Below are positions 13,501 to 27,118 of a DNA stretch of 64,000 bases, in pieces (the first letter of the stretch is position 1; each line of letters begins with the position of its first letter). The stretch spans positions 193,122 through 257,121 of the forward strand of contig ML133496.1 of the NCBI GenBank assembly GCA_003864495.1, written 5' to 3'. The DNA is from Nemopilema nomurai (taxonomy: Eukaryota > Cnidaria > Scyphozoa > Rhizostomeae > Rhizostomatidae). The notes beneath the pieces are model-generated. The model was given only the letters and a program-made list of their open reading frames with translations. It was not told the origin of the DNA and did not search any database. Both the position numbers and the translations under genes were made by a program.

Positions 13501-16500
13501 CATTATTTTCCCCAATGTATCAAAATACAGTAAAGTGCTCTAGAATGTTCCTACTGATGCTTTAAACCTCCCTTCAGCTATATAAATGGAAAAATTTTCT
13601 GGCCAAGATTGATCATTTTCTAAGGCTATAGCCTTTGATTTTTACGAAAAACAGCCATTTTCAGGTAAAACATTATTTTCCCCAATATATCAAAATACAC
13701 CAGTAAATGCTCTAGAATGTTCCTACTGGTGCGTTAAACCTCCCTTCAGCTATATAAATGGAAAAATTTTCTGGCCAAGATTTGATCATTTTCTAAGGCT
13801 ATAGCCTTTGATTTTTACGAAAAACAGCCATTTTCAGGCAAAACATTATTTTCCCCAATATATCAAAATACACCAGTAAATGCTCTAGAATGTTCCTACT
13901 GGTGCGTTAAACCTCCCTTCAGCTATATAAATGGAAAAATTTTCTGGCCAAGAGATCATTTTCTAAGGCTATAGCCTTTGATTTTTACGAAAAACAGCCA
14001 TTTTCAGGTAAAACATTATTTTCCCTAATATATCAAAATACACCAGTAAATGCTTTAGAATGTTCCTACTGGTGCTTTAACTCCCTTGAGCTATATAAAT
14101 GGAAAAAATTTCTAACCAAGGTTTGATCATTTTCTAAGGCTATAACCTTCGATTTTTACCAAAAAAGCCATTTTCAGGCAAAACATTATTTTCCCCAATA
14201 TATCAAAATACGCCAGTAAATGCTCTAGAATGTTCCTACTGATGCTTTAAACCTCCCTTCAGCTATATAAATGGAAAAATTTTCTGGCCAAGACTTGATC
14301 ATTTTCTAAGGCTATAGCCTTTGATTTTTACGAAAAACAGCCATTTTCAGGTAAAACATTATTTTCCCCAATATATCAAAATACACCAGTATATGCTCTA
14401 GAATGTTCCTACTGGTGCTTTAAACCCTTCTTGAGCTATATAAATGGAAACATTTTCTGGCCAAGATTTGATCATTTTCTAAGGCTATAGCCTTTGATTT
14501 TTACGAAAAACAGCCATTTTCAGGTAAAACATTATTTTCCCCAATATATCAAAATACACCAGTAAATGCTCTAGAATGTTCCTACTGGTGCGTTAAACCT
14601 TCCTTGAACTATATAAATGGAAACATTTTCTGGCCAAGATATGATGATTTTCTAAGGCTATAGCCTTTGATTTTTACGAAAAACAGCCATTTTCAGGTAA
14701 AACATTATTTCCCCCAATATATCAAAATATACCAGTAAATGCTTTAGAATGTTCCTACTGGTGCTTTGAAGCTCCCTTGAGCTATATAAATGGAAAAAAT
14801 TTCTAACCAAGGTTTGATCATTTTGTAAGGCTATAACCTTCGATTTTTACCAAAAAAGCCATTTTCAGGCAAAACATTATTTTCCCCAATATATCAAAAT
14901 ACGCCAGTAAATGCTCTAGAATGTTCCTACTGATGCTTTAAACCTCCCTTCAGCTATATAAATGGAAAAATTTTCTGGCCAAGACTTGATCATTTTCTAA
15001 GGCTATAGCCTTTGATTTTTACGAAAAACAGCCATTTTCAGGTAAAACATTATTTTCCCCAATATATCAAAATACACCAGTAAATGCTCTAGAATGTTCC
15101 TACTGTGCGTTAAACCTCCCTTCAGCTATATAAATGGAAAAATTTTCTGGCCAAGATTTGATCATTTTCTAAGGCTATAGCCTTTGATTTTTACGAAAAA
15201 CAGCCATTTTCAGGCAAAACATTATTTTCCCCAATATATCAAAATACACCAGTAAATGCTCTAGAATGTTCCTACTGGTGCGTTAAACCTCCCTTCAGCT
15301 ATATAAATGGAAAAATTTTCTGGCCAAGATTTGATCATTTTCTAAGGCTATAGCCTTTGATTTTTACGAAAAACAGCCATTTTCAGGTAAAACATTATTT
15401 TCCCTAATATATCAAAATACACCAGTAAATGCTTTAGAATGTTCCTACTGGCGCTTTGAAGCTCCCTTGAGCTATATAAATGGAAAAAATTTCTAACCAA
15501 GGTTTGATCATTTTCTAAGGCTATAACCTTCGATTTTTACCAAAAAGCCATTTTCAGGCAAAACATTATTTTCCCCAATATATCAAAATACGCCAGTAAA
15601 TGCTCTAGAATGTTCCTACTGATGCTTTAAACCTCCCTTCAGCTATATAAATGGAAAAATTTTCTGGCCAAGATTTGATCATTTTCTAAGGCTATAGCCT
15701 TTGATTTTTACGAAAAACAGCCATTTTCAGGTAAAACATTATTTTCCCCAATATATCAAAATACACCAGTAATGCTCTAGAATGTTCCTACTGGTGCTTT
15801 AAACCCTTCTTGAGCTATATAAATGGAAACATTTTCTGGCCAAGATTTGATCATTTTCTAAGGCTATAGCCTTTGATTTTTACGAAAAACAGCCATTTTC
15901 AGGTAAAACATTATTTTCCCCAATATATCAAAATACACCAGTAAATGCTCTAGAATGTTCCTACTGGTGCGTTAAACCTTCCTTGAACTATATAAATGGA
16001 AACATTTTCTGGCCAAGATATGATCATTTTCTAAGGCTATAGCCTTTGATTTTTACGAAAAACAGCCATTTTCAGGTAAAACATTATTTCCCCAATATAT
16101 CAAAATAACCAGTAAATGCTCTAGAATGTTCCTACTGGTGCTTTGAACCTCCCTTGAGCTATATAAATGGAAAATTTTCTAACCAAAGATCATTTTCTAA
16201 GGCTAAGCCTTTGATTTTTACAAAAAAGCCATTTTCAGGCAAAACATTATTTTCCCCAATATATCAAAATACGCCAGTAAATGCTCTAGAATGTTCCTAC
16301 TGATGCTTTAAACCTCCCTTCAGCTATATAAATGGAAAAATTTTCTGGCCAAGATTGATCATTTTCTAAGGCTATAGCCTTTGATTTTTACGAAAACAGC
16401 CATTTTCAGGTAAAACATTATTTTCCCCAATATATCAAAATACACCAGTAAATGCTCTAGAATGTTCCTACTGGTGCGTTAAACCTCCCTTCAGCTATAA

Positions 16501-19500
16501 ATGGAAAAATTTTCTGGCCAAGATTTGATCATTTTCTAAGGCTATAGCCTTTGATTTTTACGAAAAACAGCCATTTTCAGGCAAAACATTATTTCCCAAT
16601 ATATCAAAATACACCAGTAAATGCTCTAGAATGTTCCTACTGGTGCGTTAAACCTCCCTTGAGCTATATAAATGGAAAAATTTTCTGGCCAAGATTTGAT
16701 CATTTTCTAAGGCTATAGCCTTTGATTTTTACGAAAAACAGCCATTTTCAGGTAAAACATTATTTTCCCAATATATCAAAATACACCAGTAAATGCTTAG
16801 AATGTTCCTACTGGCGCTTTAAACCTCCCTTGAGCTATATAAATGGAAAAAATTTTCTAACCAAGTTTGATCATTTTCTAAGGCTATAACCTTCGATTTT
16901 TACCAAAAAAGCCATTTTCAGGCAAAACATTATTTTCCCCAATATATCAAAATACGCCAGTAAATGCTCTAGAATGTTCCTACTTGCTTTAAACCTCCCT
17001 TCAGCTATAAAATGGAAAAATTTCTGGCCAAGACTTGATCATTTTCTAAGGCTATAGCCTTTGATTTTTACGAAAAACAGCCATTTTCAGGTAAAACATC
17101 ATTTTCCCCAATATATCAAAATACACCAGTATATGCTCTAGAATGTTCCTACTGGTGCTTTAAACCCTTCTTGAGCTATATAAATGGAAACATTTTCTGC
17201 CAAGATTTGATCATTTTCTAAGGCTATAGCCTTTGATTTTTACGAAAAACAGCCATTTTCAGGTAAAACATTATTTTCCCCAATATATCAAAATACACCA
17301 GTAAATGCTCTAGAATGTTCCTACTGGTGCTTTAAACCTCCCTTGAGCTATATAAATGGAAAATTTTCTGGCCAAGATATTTGATTTTCTAAGGCTATAG
17401 CCTTTGATTTTTACGAAAAACAGCCATTTTCAGGTAAAACATTATTTCCCCAATATATCAAATTACCAGTAAATGCTCTAGAATGTTCCTACTGTGCTTT
17501 GAACCCCTTGAGCTATATAAATGGAAAAATTTCTGACCAAGTTTGATCATTTTCTAAGGCTATAGCCTTGATTTTTACCAAAAACAGCCATTTTCAGGCA
17601 AAACATTATTTTCCCCAATATATCAAAATACCCAGTAAATGCTTAGAATGTTCCTACTGGCGCTTTGAACCTCCCTTGAGCTATATAAATGGAAAAATTT
17701 CTACCAAGATTTGATCATTTTCTAAGGCTATAGCCTTTGATTTTTACCAAAAAAGCCATTTTCAGGCAAAACATTATTTTCCCCAATATATCAAAATACG
17801 CCAGTAAATGCTCTAGAATGTTCCTACTGGTGCTTTAAACCTCCCTTGAGCTATATAAATGGAAAATTTTCTGCCAAGATTTGATCATTTTCTAAGGCTA
17901 TAGCCTTTGATTTTTACGAAAAAACAGCCATTTTCAGGTAAAATATTTTCCCCAATATATCAAAATACACCAGTAAATGCTCTAGAATGTTCCTACTGGT
18001 GCTTTAAACCTCTTGAGCATATAAATGGAATTTTCTGGCCAAGATTTGATCATTTTCTAAGGCTATAGCCTTTGATTTTTACGAAAAACAGCCATTTTCA
18101 GGTAAAACATTATTTTCCCCAATATATCAAAATACCAGTAAATGCTCTAGAATGTTCCTACTGTGCTTTAAACCTCCCTTCAGCTATATAAATGGAAAAA
18201 TTTTCTGGCCAAGATTTGATCATTTTCTAAGGCTATAGCCTTTGATTTTTACGAAAAACAGCCATTTTCAGGTAAAACATTATTTTCCCCAATATATCAA
18301 AATACACCAGTAAATGCTCTAGAATGTTCCTACTGGTGCTTTAAACCTCCCTTCAGCTAATAAATGGAAAATTTTCTGGCCAAGATTTGATCATTTTCTA
18401 AGGCTATAGCCTTTGATTTTTACGAAAAACAGCCATTTTCAGGTAAAACATTATTTTCCCCAATATATCAAAATACACCAGTAAATGCTCTAGAATGTTC
18501 CTACTGGTGCGAACCTCCCTTCAGCTATAAAATGGAAAATTTTCTGGCCAAGATTTGATCATTTTCTAAGGCTATAGCCTTTGATTTTTACGAAAAACAG
18601 CCATTTTCAGGTAAAACATTATTTTCCCAATATATCAAAATACACCAGTAAATGCTCTAGAATGTTCCTACTGGTGCTTTAACCTCCCTTGAGCTATATA
18701 AATGGAAAAATTTCCAAGATTTGATCATTTTCTAAGGCTATAGCCTTTGATTTTTACAAAAACAGCCATTTTCAGGCAAAAACATTATTTTCCCCAATAT
18801 ATCAAAATACACCAGTAAATGCTCTAGAATGTTCCTACTGGTGCTTTAAACCTCCCTTCAGCTATAAAATGGAAAAATTTTCTGGCCAAGATTTGATCAT
18901 TTTCTAAGGCTATAGCCTTTGATTTTTACGAAAAACAGCCATTTTCAGGTAAAACATTATTTTCCCCAATATATCAAAATACACCAGTAAATGCTCTAGA
19001 ATGTTCCTACTGGTGCTTTAAACCTCCCTTGAGCTATATAAATGGAAACATTTTCTGCCAAGATTGATCATTTTCTAAGGCTATAGCCTTTGATTTTTAC
19101 GAAAAACAGCCATTTTCAGGTAAAACATTATTTCCCCCAAAATAGTAAATCTAGAATGTTCCTACTGGTGCTTTGAACCTCCCTTGAGCTATATAAATGG
19201 AAAATTTCTGACAGATTTGATCATTTTCTAAGGCTATAGCCTTTGATTTTTACCAAAAAAGCCATTTTCAGGCAAAACATTATTTTCCCCAATATATCAA
19301 AATACGCCAGTAAATGCTCTAGAATGTTCCTACTGGTGCTTTAAACCTCCCTTGAGCTATATAAATGGAAACATTTTCTGGCCAAGATTTGATCATTTTC
19401 TAAGGCTATAGCCTTTGATTTTTACAAAAACAGCCATTTTCAGGCAAAACATTATTTTCCCCAATATATCAAAATACGCCAGTAAATGCTCTAGAATGTT

Positions 19501-22500
19501 CCTACTGGTGCTTTAAACCTCCCTTGAGCTATATAAATGGAAACATTTTCTGGCCAAGATTTGATCATTTTCTAAGGCTATAGCCTTTGATTTTTACAAA
19601 AACAGCCATTTTCAGGTAAAACATTATTTTCCCCAATATATCAAAATACACCAGTAAATGCTCTAGAATGTTCCTACTGGTGCTTTAACCTCCTTGAGCT
19701 ATATAAATGGAAAATTTTCTGGCCAAGATGATGATTTTCTAAGGCTATAGCCTTTGATTTTTACGAAAAACAGCCATTTTCAGGTAAAACATTATTTTCC
19801 CCAATATATCAAAATATACCAGTAAATGCTCTAGAATGTTCCTACTGGTGCTTTAACCTCCCTTGAGCTATATAAATGGAAAAATTTCTCAAGATTTGAT
19901 CATTTTCTAAGGCTATAGCCTTTGATTTTTACCAAAAAAGCCATTTTCAGGCAAAACATTATTTTCCCCAATATATCAAAATACGCCAGTAAATGCTCTA
20001 GAATGTTCCTACTGTGCTTTAAACCTCCCTTCAGCTATATAAATGGAAAAATTTTCTGGCCAAGATTTGATCATTTTCTAAGGCTATAGCCTTTGATTTT
20101 TACAAAAACAGCCATTTTCAGGTAAAACATTATTTTCCCCAATATATCAAAATACACCAGTAAATGCTCTAGAATGTTCCTACTGGTGCTTTAAACCTCC
20201 CTTCAGCTAATAAATGGAAAAATTTTCTGGCCAAGATTTGATCATTTTCTAAGGCTATAGCCTTTGATTTTTACGAAAAACAGCCATTTTCAGGAAAACA
20301 TTATTTTCCCCAATATATCAAAATACACCAGTAAATGCTCTAGAATGTTCCTACTGGTGTTAAACCTCCCTTCAGCTATAAAATGGAAAAATTTTCTGGC
20401 CAAGATTTGATCATTTTCTAAGGCTATAGCCTTTGATTTTTACGAAAAACAGCCATTTTCAGGTAAAACATTATTTTCCCAATATATCAAAATACACCAG
20501 TAAATGCTCTAGAATGTTCCTACTGGTGCTTTGAACCTCCCTTGAGCTATATAAATGGAAAAATTTTCTGCCAAGTTTGATCATTTTCTAAGGCTATAGC
20601 CTTTGATTTTTACAAAAACAGCCATTTTCAGGCAAAACATTATTTTCCCCAATATATCAAAATACCAGTAAATGCTCTAGAATGTTCCTACTGGTGCTTT
20701 AAACCTCCCTTCAGCTATATAAATGGAAAAATTTTCTGGCCAAGATTTGATCATTTTCTAAGGCTATAGCCTTTGATTTTTACGAAAAACAGCCATTTTC
20801 AGGTAAAACATTATTTTCCCCAATATATCAAAATACACCAGTAAATGCTCTAGAATGTTCCTACTGGTGCTTTAAACCCTTCTTGAGCTATATAAATGGA
20901 AACATTTTCTGGCCAAGATTTGATCATTTTCTAAGGCTATAGCCTTTGATTTTTACGAAAACAGCCATTTTCAGGTAAAACATTATTTTCCCCAATATAT
21001 CAAAATACACCAGTAAATGCTCTAGAATGTTCCTACTGGTGCTTTAAACCTCCCTTGAGCTATATAAATGGAAAATTTCTGCCAAGATTTGATGATTTTC
21101 TAAGGCTATAGCCTTTGATTTTTACAAAAACAGCCATTTTCAGGTAAAACATTATTTTCCCCAATATATCAAAATATACCAGTAAATGCTTTAGAATGTT
21201 CCTACTGGTGCTTTGAACCTCCCTTGAGCTATATAAATGGAAAAAATTTCTAACCAAGGTTTGATCATTTTCTAAGGCTATAACCTTCGATTTTTACCAA
21301 AAACAGCCATTTTCAGGCAAAACATTATTTTCCCCAATATATCAAAATACGCCAGTAAATGCACTAGAATGTTCCTACTGGTGCTTTGAAGCTCCCTTGA
21401 GCTATATAAATGGAAAAAATTTCTGACCAAGTTTGATCATTTTCTAAGGCTATAGCCTTTGATTTTTACCAAAAACAGCCATTTTCAGGTAAAACATTAT
21501 TTTCCCCAATATATCAAAATACCCAGTAAATGCTCTAGAATGTTCCTACTGGTGCTTTAAACCTCCCTTCAGCTATATAAATGGAAAAATTTTCTGGCCA
21601 AGATTTGATCATTTTCTAAGGCTATAGCCTTTGATTTTTACGAAAAACAGCCATTTTCAGGTAAAACATTATTTTCCCCAATATATCAAAATACACCAGT
21701 AAATGCTCTAGAATGTTCCTACTGTGCTTTAACCTCTTGAGCTATATAAATGGAAAATTTTCTGGCCAAGATTTGATCATTTTCTAAGGCTATAGCCTTT
21801 GATTTTTACGAAAAACAGCCATTTTCAGGTAAAACATTATTTTCCCCAATATATCAAAATACCCAGTAAATGCTCTAGAATGTTCCTACTGGTGCTTTAA
21901 ACCTCCCTTCAGCTATATAAATGGAAAAATTTTCTGGCCAAGATTTGATCATTTTCTAAGGCTATAGCCTTTGATTTTTACGAAAAACAGCCATTTTCAG
22001 GTAAAACATTATTTTCCCCAATATATCAAAATACACCAGTAAATGCTCTAGAATGTTCCTACTGGTGCTTTAAACCTCCCTTCAGCTATATAAATGGAAA
22101 AATTTTCTGGCCAAGATTTGATCATTTTCTAAGGCTATAGCCTTTGATTTTTACGAAAAACAGCCATTTTCAGGTAAAACATTATTTTCCCCAATATATC
22201 AAAATACACCAGTAAATGCTCTAGAATGTTCCTACTGGTGCTTTAAACCTCCCTTCAGCTATAAAAATGGAAAAATTTTCTGGCCAAGATTTGATCATTT
22301 TCTAAGGCTATAGCCTTTGATTTTTACGAAAAACAGCCATTTTCAGGTAAAACATTATTTTCCCCAATATATCAAAATACACCAGTAAATGCTCTAGAAT
22401 GTTCCTACTGCGCTTTGAACCTCCCTTGAGCTATATAAATGGAAAAATTTCTCAAGTTTGATCATTTTCTAAGGCTATAGCCTTGATTTTTACCAAAAAC

Positions 22501-25500
22501 AGCCATTTTCAGGTAAAACATTATTTTCCCCAATATATCAAAATACCAGTAAATGCTCTAGAATGTTCCTACTGGTGCTTTAAACCTCCCTTCAGCTATA
22601 TAAATGGAAAAATTTTCTGGCCAAGATTTGATCATTTTCTAAGGCTATAGCCTTTGATTTTTACGAAAAACAGCCATTTTCAGGTAAAACATTATTTTCC
22701 CCAATATATCAAAATACACCAGTAAATGCTCTAGAATGTTCCTACTGGTGCTTAAACCTCCTTGAGCTATATAAATGGAAAATTTTCTGGCCAAGATTGA
22801 TCATTTTCTAAGGCTATAGCCTTTGATTTTTACGAAAAACAGCCATTTTCAGGTAAAACATTATTTTCCCCAATATATTAGAATGGTTCCTACTGGTGCT
22901 TTGAACTCCCTTGAGCTATATAAATGGAAAATTTCTAACCAAGTTTGATCATTTTCTAAGGCTATAGCCTTGATTTTTACCAAAAAAGCCATTTTCAGGC
23001 AAAACATTATTTTCCCCAATATATCAAAATACGCCAGTAAATGCTCTAGAATGTTCCTACTGATGCTTTAAACCTCCCTTCAGCTATAAAATGGAAAACA
23101 TTTTCTGGCCAAGACTTGATCATTTTCTAAGGCTATAGCCTTTGATTTTTACCAAAAAAGCCATTTTCAGGTAAAACATTATTTTCCCCAATATATCAAA
23201 ATACCCAGTAAATGCTCTAGAATGTTCCTACTGGTGCTTTAAACCTCCCTTCAGCTATATAAATGGAAATTTTCTGGCCAAGATTTGATCATTTTCTAAG
23301 GCTATAGCCTTTGATTTTTACCAAAAACAGCCATTTTCAGGTAAAACATTATTTTCCCCAATATATCAAAATACACCAGTAAATGCTCTAGAATGTTCCT
23401 ACTGGTGCGTTAAACCTTCCTTGAACTATATAAATGGAAACATTTTCTGGCCAAGATATGATGATTTTCTAAGGCTATAGCCTTTGATTTTTACGAAAAA
23501 CAGCCATTTTCAGGTAAAACATTATTTCCCCCAATATATCAAAATATACCAGTAAATGCTCTAGAATGTTCCTACTGGTGCTTTGAACCTCCCTTGAGCT
23601 ATAAAATGGAAAAAATTTCTACCAAGTTTGATCATTTTCTAAGGCTATAACCTTCGATTTTTACCAAAAAAGCCATTTTCAGGCAAAACATTATTTTCCC
23701 CAATATATCAAAATACGCCAGTAAATGCTCTAGAATGTTCCTACTGGTGCTTTAAACCTCCCTTCAGCTATAAATGGAAAAATTTTCTGGCCAAGATTTG
23801 ATCATTTTCTAAGGCTATAGCCTTTGATTTTTACGAAAAACAGCCATTTTCAGGTAAAACATTATTTTCCCCAATATATCAAAATACACCAGTAAATGCT
23901 CTAGAATGTTCCTACTGGTGCTTTAACCTCCCTTCAGCTATAAAAATGGAAAAATTTTCTGGCCAAGATTTGATCATTTTCTAAGGCTATAGCCTTTGAT
24001 TTTTACGAAAAACAGCCATTTTCAGGCAAAACATTATTTTCCCCAATATATCAAAATACACCAGTAAATGCTCTAGAATGTTCCTACTGGTGCTTTAAAC
24101 CTCCCTTCAGCTATATAAATGGAAAAATTTTCTGGCCAAGATTGATCATTTTCTAAGGCTATAGCCTTTGATTTTTACGAAAAACAGCCATTTTCAGGTA
24201 AAACATTATTTTCCCCAATATATCAAAATACACCAGTAAATGCTCTAGAATGTTCCTACTGTGCTTTAAACCTCCCTTGAGCTATATAAATGGAAAAATT
24301 TTCTCCAAGTTTGATCATTTTCTAAGGCTATAGCCTTTGATTTTTACCAAAAACAGCCATTTTCAGGCAAAACATTATTTTCCCCAATATATCAAAATAC
24401 CCAGTAAATGCTCTAGAATGTTCCTACTGGTGCTTTAAACCTCCCTTCAGCTATATAAATGGAAAATTTTCTGGCCAAGATTGATCATTTTCTAAGGCTA
24501 TAGCCTTTGATTTTTACGAAAAACAGCCATTTTCAGGTAAAACATTATTTTCCCCAATATATCAAAATACACCAGTAAATGCTCTAGAATGTTCCTACTG
24601 GTGCGTTAAACCTTCCTTGAACTATATAAATGGAAACATTTTCTGGCCAAGATATGATGATTTTCTAAGGCTATAGCCTTTGATTTTTACGAAAAACAGC
24701 CATTTTCAGGTAAAACATTATTTCCCCCAATATATCAAAATATACCAGTAAATGCTTTAGAATGTTCCTACTGGTGCTTTGAAGCTCCCTTGAGCTATAT
24801 AAATGGAAAATTTCTAACCAAGTTTGATCATTTTCTAAGGCTATAACCTTCGATTTTTACCAAAAAAGCCATTTTCAGGCAAAACATTATTTTCCCCAAT
24901 GTATCAAAATACGCCAGTAAATGCTTTAGAATGTTCCTACTGGCGCTTTGAAGCTCCCTTGAGCTATATAAATGGAAAAAATTTTCACCAAGTTTGATCA
25001 TTTTCTAAGGCTATACCTTGATTTTTACCAAAAAAGCCATTTTCAGGCAAACATTATTTTCCCCAATATATCAAAATACGCCAGTAAATGCTCTAGAATG
25101 TTCCTACTGGTGCTTTAACCTCCCTTCAGCTATATAAATGGAAAAATTTTCTGGCCAAGATTTGATCATTTTCTAAGGCTATAGCCTTTGATTTTTACGA
25201 AAAACAGCCATTTTCAGGTAAAACATTATTTTCCCCAATATATCAAAATACACCAGTATATGCTCTAGAATGTTCCTACTGGTGCTTTAAACCCTTCTTG
25301 AGCTATATAAATGGAAACATTTTCTGGCCAAGATTTGATCATTTTCTAAGGCTATAGCCTTTGATTTTTACGAAAAACAGCCATTTTCAGGTAAAACATT
25401 ATTTTCCCCAATATATCAAAATACGCCAGTAAATGCTCTAGAATGTTCCTACTGATGCTTTAAACCTCCCTTCAGCTATATAAATGGAAAATTTTCTGGC

Positions 25501-27118
25501 CAAGACTTGATCATTTTCTAAGGCTATAGCCTTTGATTTTTACGAAAAACAGCCATTTTCAGGTAAAACATTATTTTCCCCAATATATCAAAATACACCA
25601 GTAAATGCTCTAGAATGTTCCTACTGGTGCGTTAAACCTCCCTTCAGCTATATAAATGGAAAATTTTCTGGCCAAGATTTGATCATTTTCTAAGGCTATA
25701 GCCTTTGATTTTTACGAAAAACAGCCATTTTCAGGCAAAACATTATTTTCCCCAATATATCAAAATACACCAGTAAATGCTCTAGAATGTTCCTACTGGT
25801 GCGTTAAACCTCCCTTCAGCTATATAAATGGAAAAATTTTCTGGCCAAGACTTGATCATTTTCTAAGGCTATAGCCTTTGATTTTTACGAAAAACAGCCA
25901 TTTTCAGGTAAAACATTATTTTCCCTAATATATCAAAATACACCAGTAAATGCTTTAGAATGTTCCTACTGGCGCTTTGAAGCTCCCTTGAGCTATATAA
26001 ATGGAAAAAATTTCTAACCAAGGTTTGATCATTTTCTAAGGCTATAACCTTCGATTTTTACCAAAAAAGCCATTTTCAGGCAAAACATTATTTTCCCCAA
26101 TATATCAAAATACGCCAGTAAATGCTCTAGAATGTTCCTACTGATGCTTTAAACCTCCCTTCAGCTATAAATGGAAAAATTTTCTGGCCAAGACTTGATC
26201 ATTTTCTAAGGCTATAGCCTTTGATTTTTACGAAAAACAGCCATTTTCAGGTAAAACATCATTTTCCCCAATATATCAAAATACACCAGTATATGCTCTA
26301 GAATGTTCCTACTGGTGCGTTAAACCTTCCTTGAACTATATAAATGGAAAAATTTTCTGCCAATATGATCATTTTCTAAGGCTATAGCCTTTGATTTTTA
26401 CGAAAAACAGCCATTTTCAGGTAAAACATTATTTCCCCCAATATATTAGAATGGTCCTACTGGTGCTTTGAAGCTCCCTTGAGCTATATAAATGGAAAAT
26501 TTCTCAAGTTTGATCATTTTGTAAGGCTATAACCTTCGATTTTTACCAAAAAAGCCATTTTCAGGCAAAACATTATTTTCCCCAATATATCAAAATACGC
26601 CAGTAAATGCTCTAGAATGTTCCTACTGATGCTTTAAACCTCCCTTCAGCTATATAAATGGAAACATTTTCTGGCCAAGACTTGATCATTTTCTAAGGCT
26701 ATAGCCTTTGATTTTTACCAAAAAAGCCATTTTCAGGCAAAACATTATTTTCCCCAATATATCAAAATACGCCAGTAAATGCTCTAGAATGTTCCTACTG
26801 CTTTAAACCTCCTTCAGCTATATAAATGGAAACATTTTCTGGCCAAGATTGATCATTTTCTAAGGCTATAGCCTTTGATTTTTACCAAAAAAGCCATTTT
26901 CAGGCAAAACATTATTTTCCCCAATATATCAAAATACGCCAGTAAATGCTCTAGAATGTTCCTACTGATGCTTTAAACCTCCCTTGAGCTATAGAAATGG
27001 AAAAAATTTCTAACCAAGGTTTGATTATCTACTAAGGCTTTAGTCTCTCGGATTTTTACCAAAAATAGCCATTTTCAGGAGAAAGTTTCTTTTGCCCAAT
27101 AGATCAAAATATACACAG
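10530..27118. repeat. Satellite array, monomer about 172 bp, roughly 95 head-to-tail copies
   Basis: Continuous direct tandem repeats occupy 16.6 kb. Each monomer contains, in order: CCCCAATATATCAAAATA, CCAGTAAATGCTCTAGAATG, TTCCTACTGG, a variable segment (GTGCTTTAAACCTCCCTT or variants), GAGCTATATAAATGG, TGATCATTTTC, the palindrome AAGGCTATAGCCTT, and AACAGCCATTTTCAGG. Copies at both edges are diverged (about 10530-10620 and 27003-27118). Variant monomers recur at fixed spacing, giving higher-order repeats of four (about 690 bp) and eight units (about 1.37 kb). Many copies in 17.4-24 kb carry small deletions. There are no spacers and no conserved ORF, so it is neither CRISPR nor coding. Confidence 0.97.
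12800..17300. repeat. Regular higher-order repeat block inside the satellite
   Basis: The variant with CTATAACCTTCGATTTTTACC recurs near 13460, 14142, 14833, 15525 and 16885, about 690 bp apart, with a weaker homologue near 16203. The variant AAACCCTTCTTGAGC recurs at 13051, 14422, 15801 and 17162, spaced 1371, 1379 and 1361 bp. The four-monomer block is therefore nested in an eight-monomer block. Confidence 0.8.

Noticed and set aside
11234..21257. Short ORFs (60-78 codons) in the satellite such as NILEHLLVYFDILGKI repeats
   Set aside because: They occur only where point changes remove stops in the repeat; not conserved between units.
10530..27118. CRISPR-like array of direct repeats
   Set aside because: There are no unique spacers; the whole 172-bp unit repeats, in a eukaryotic intron-rich context.
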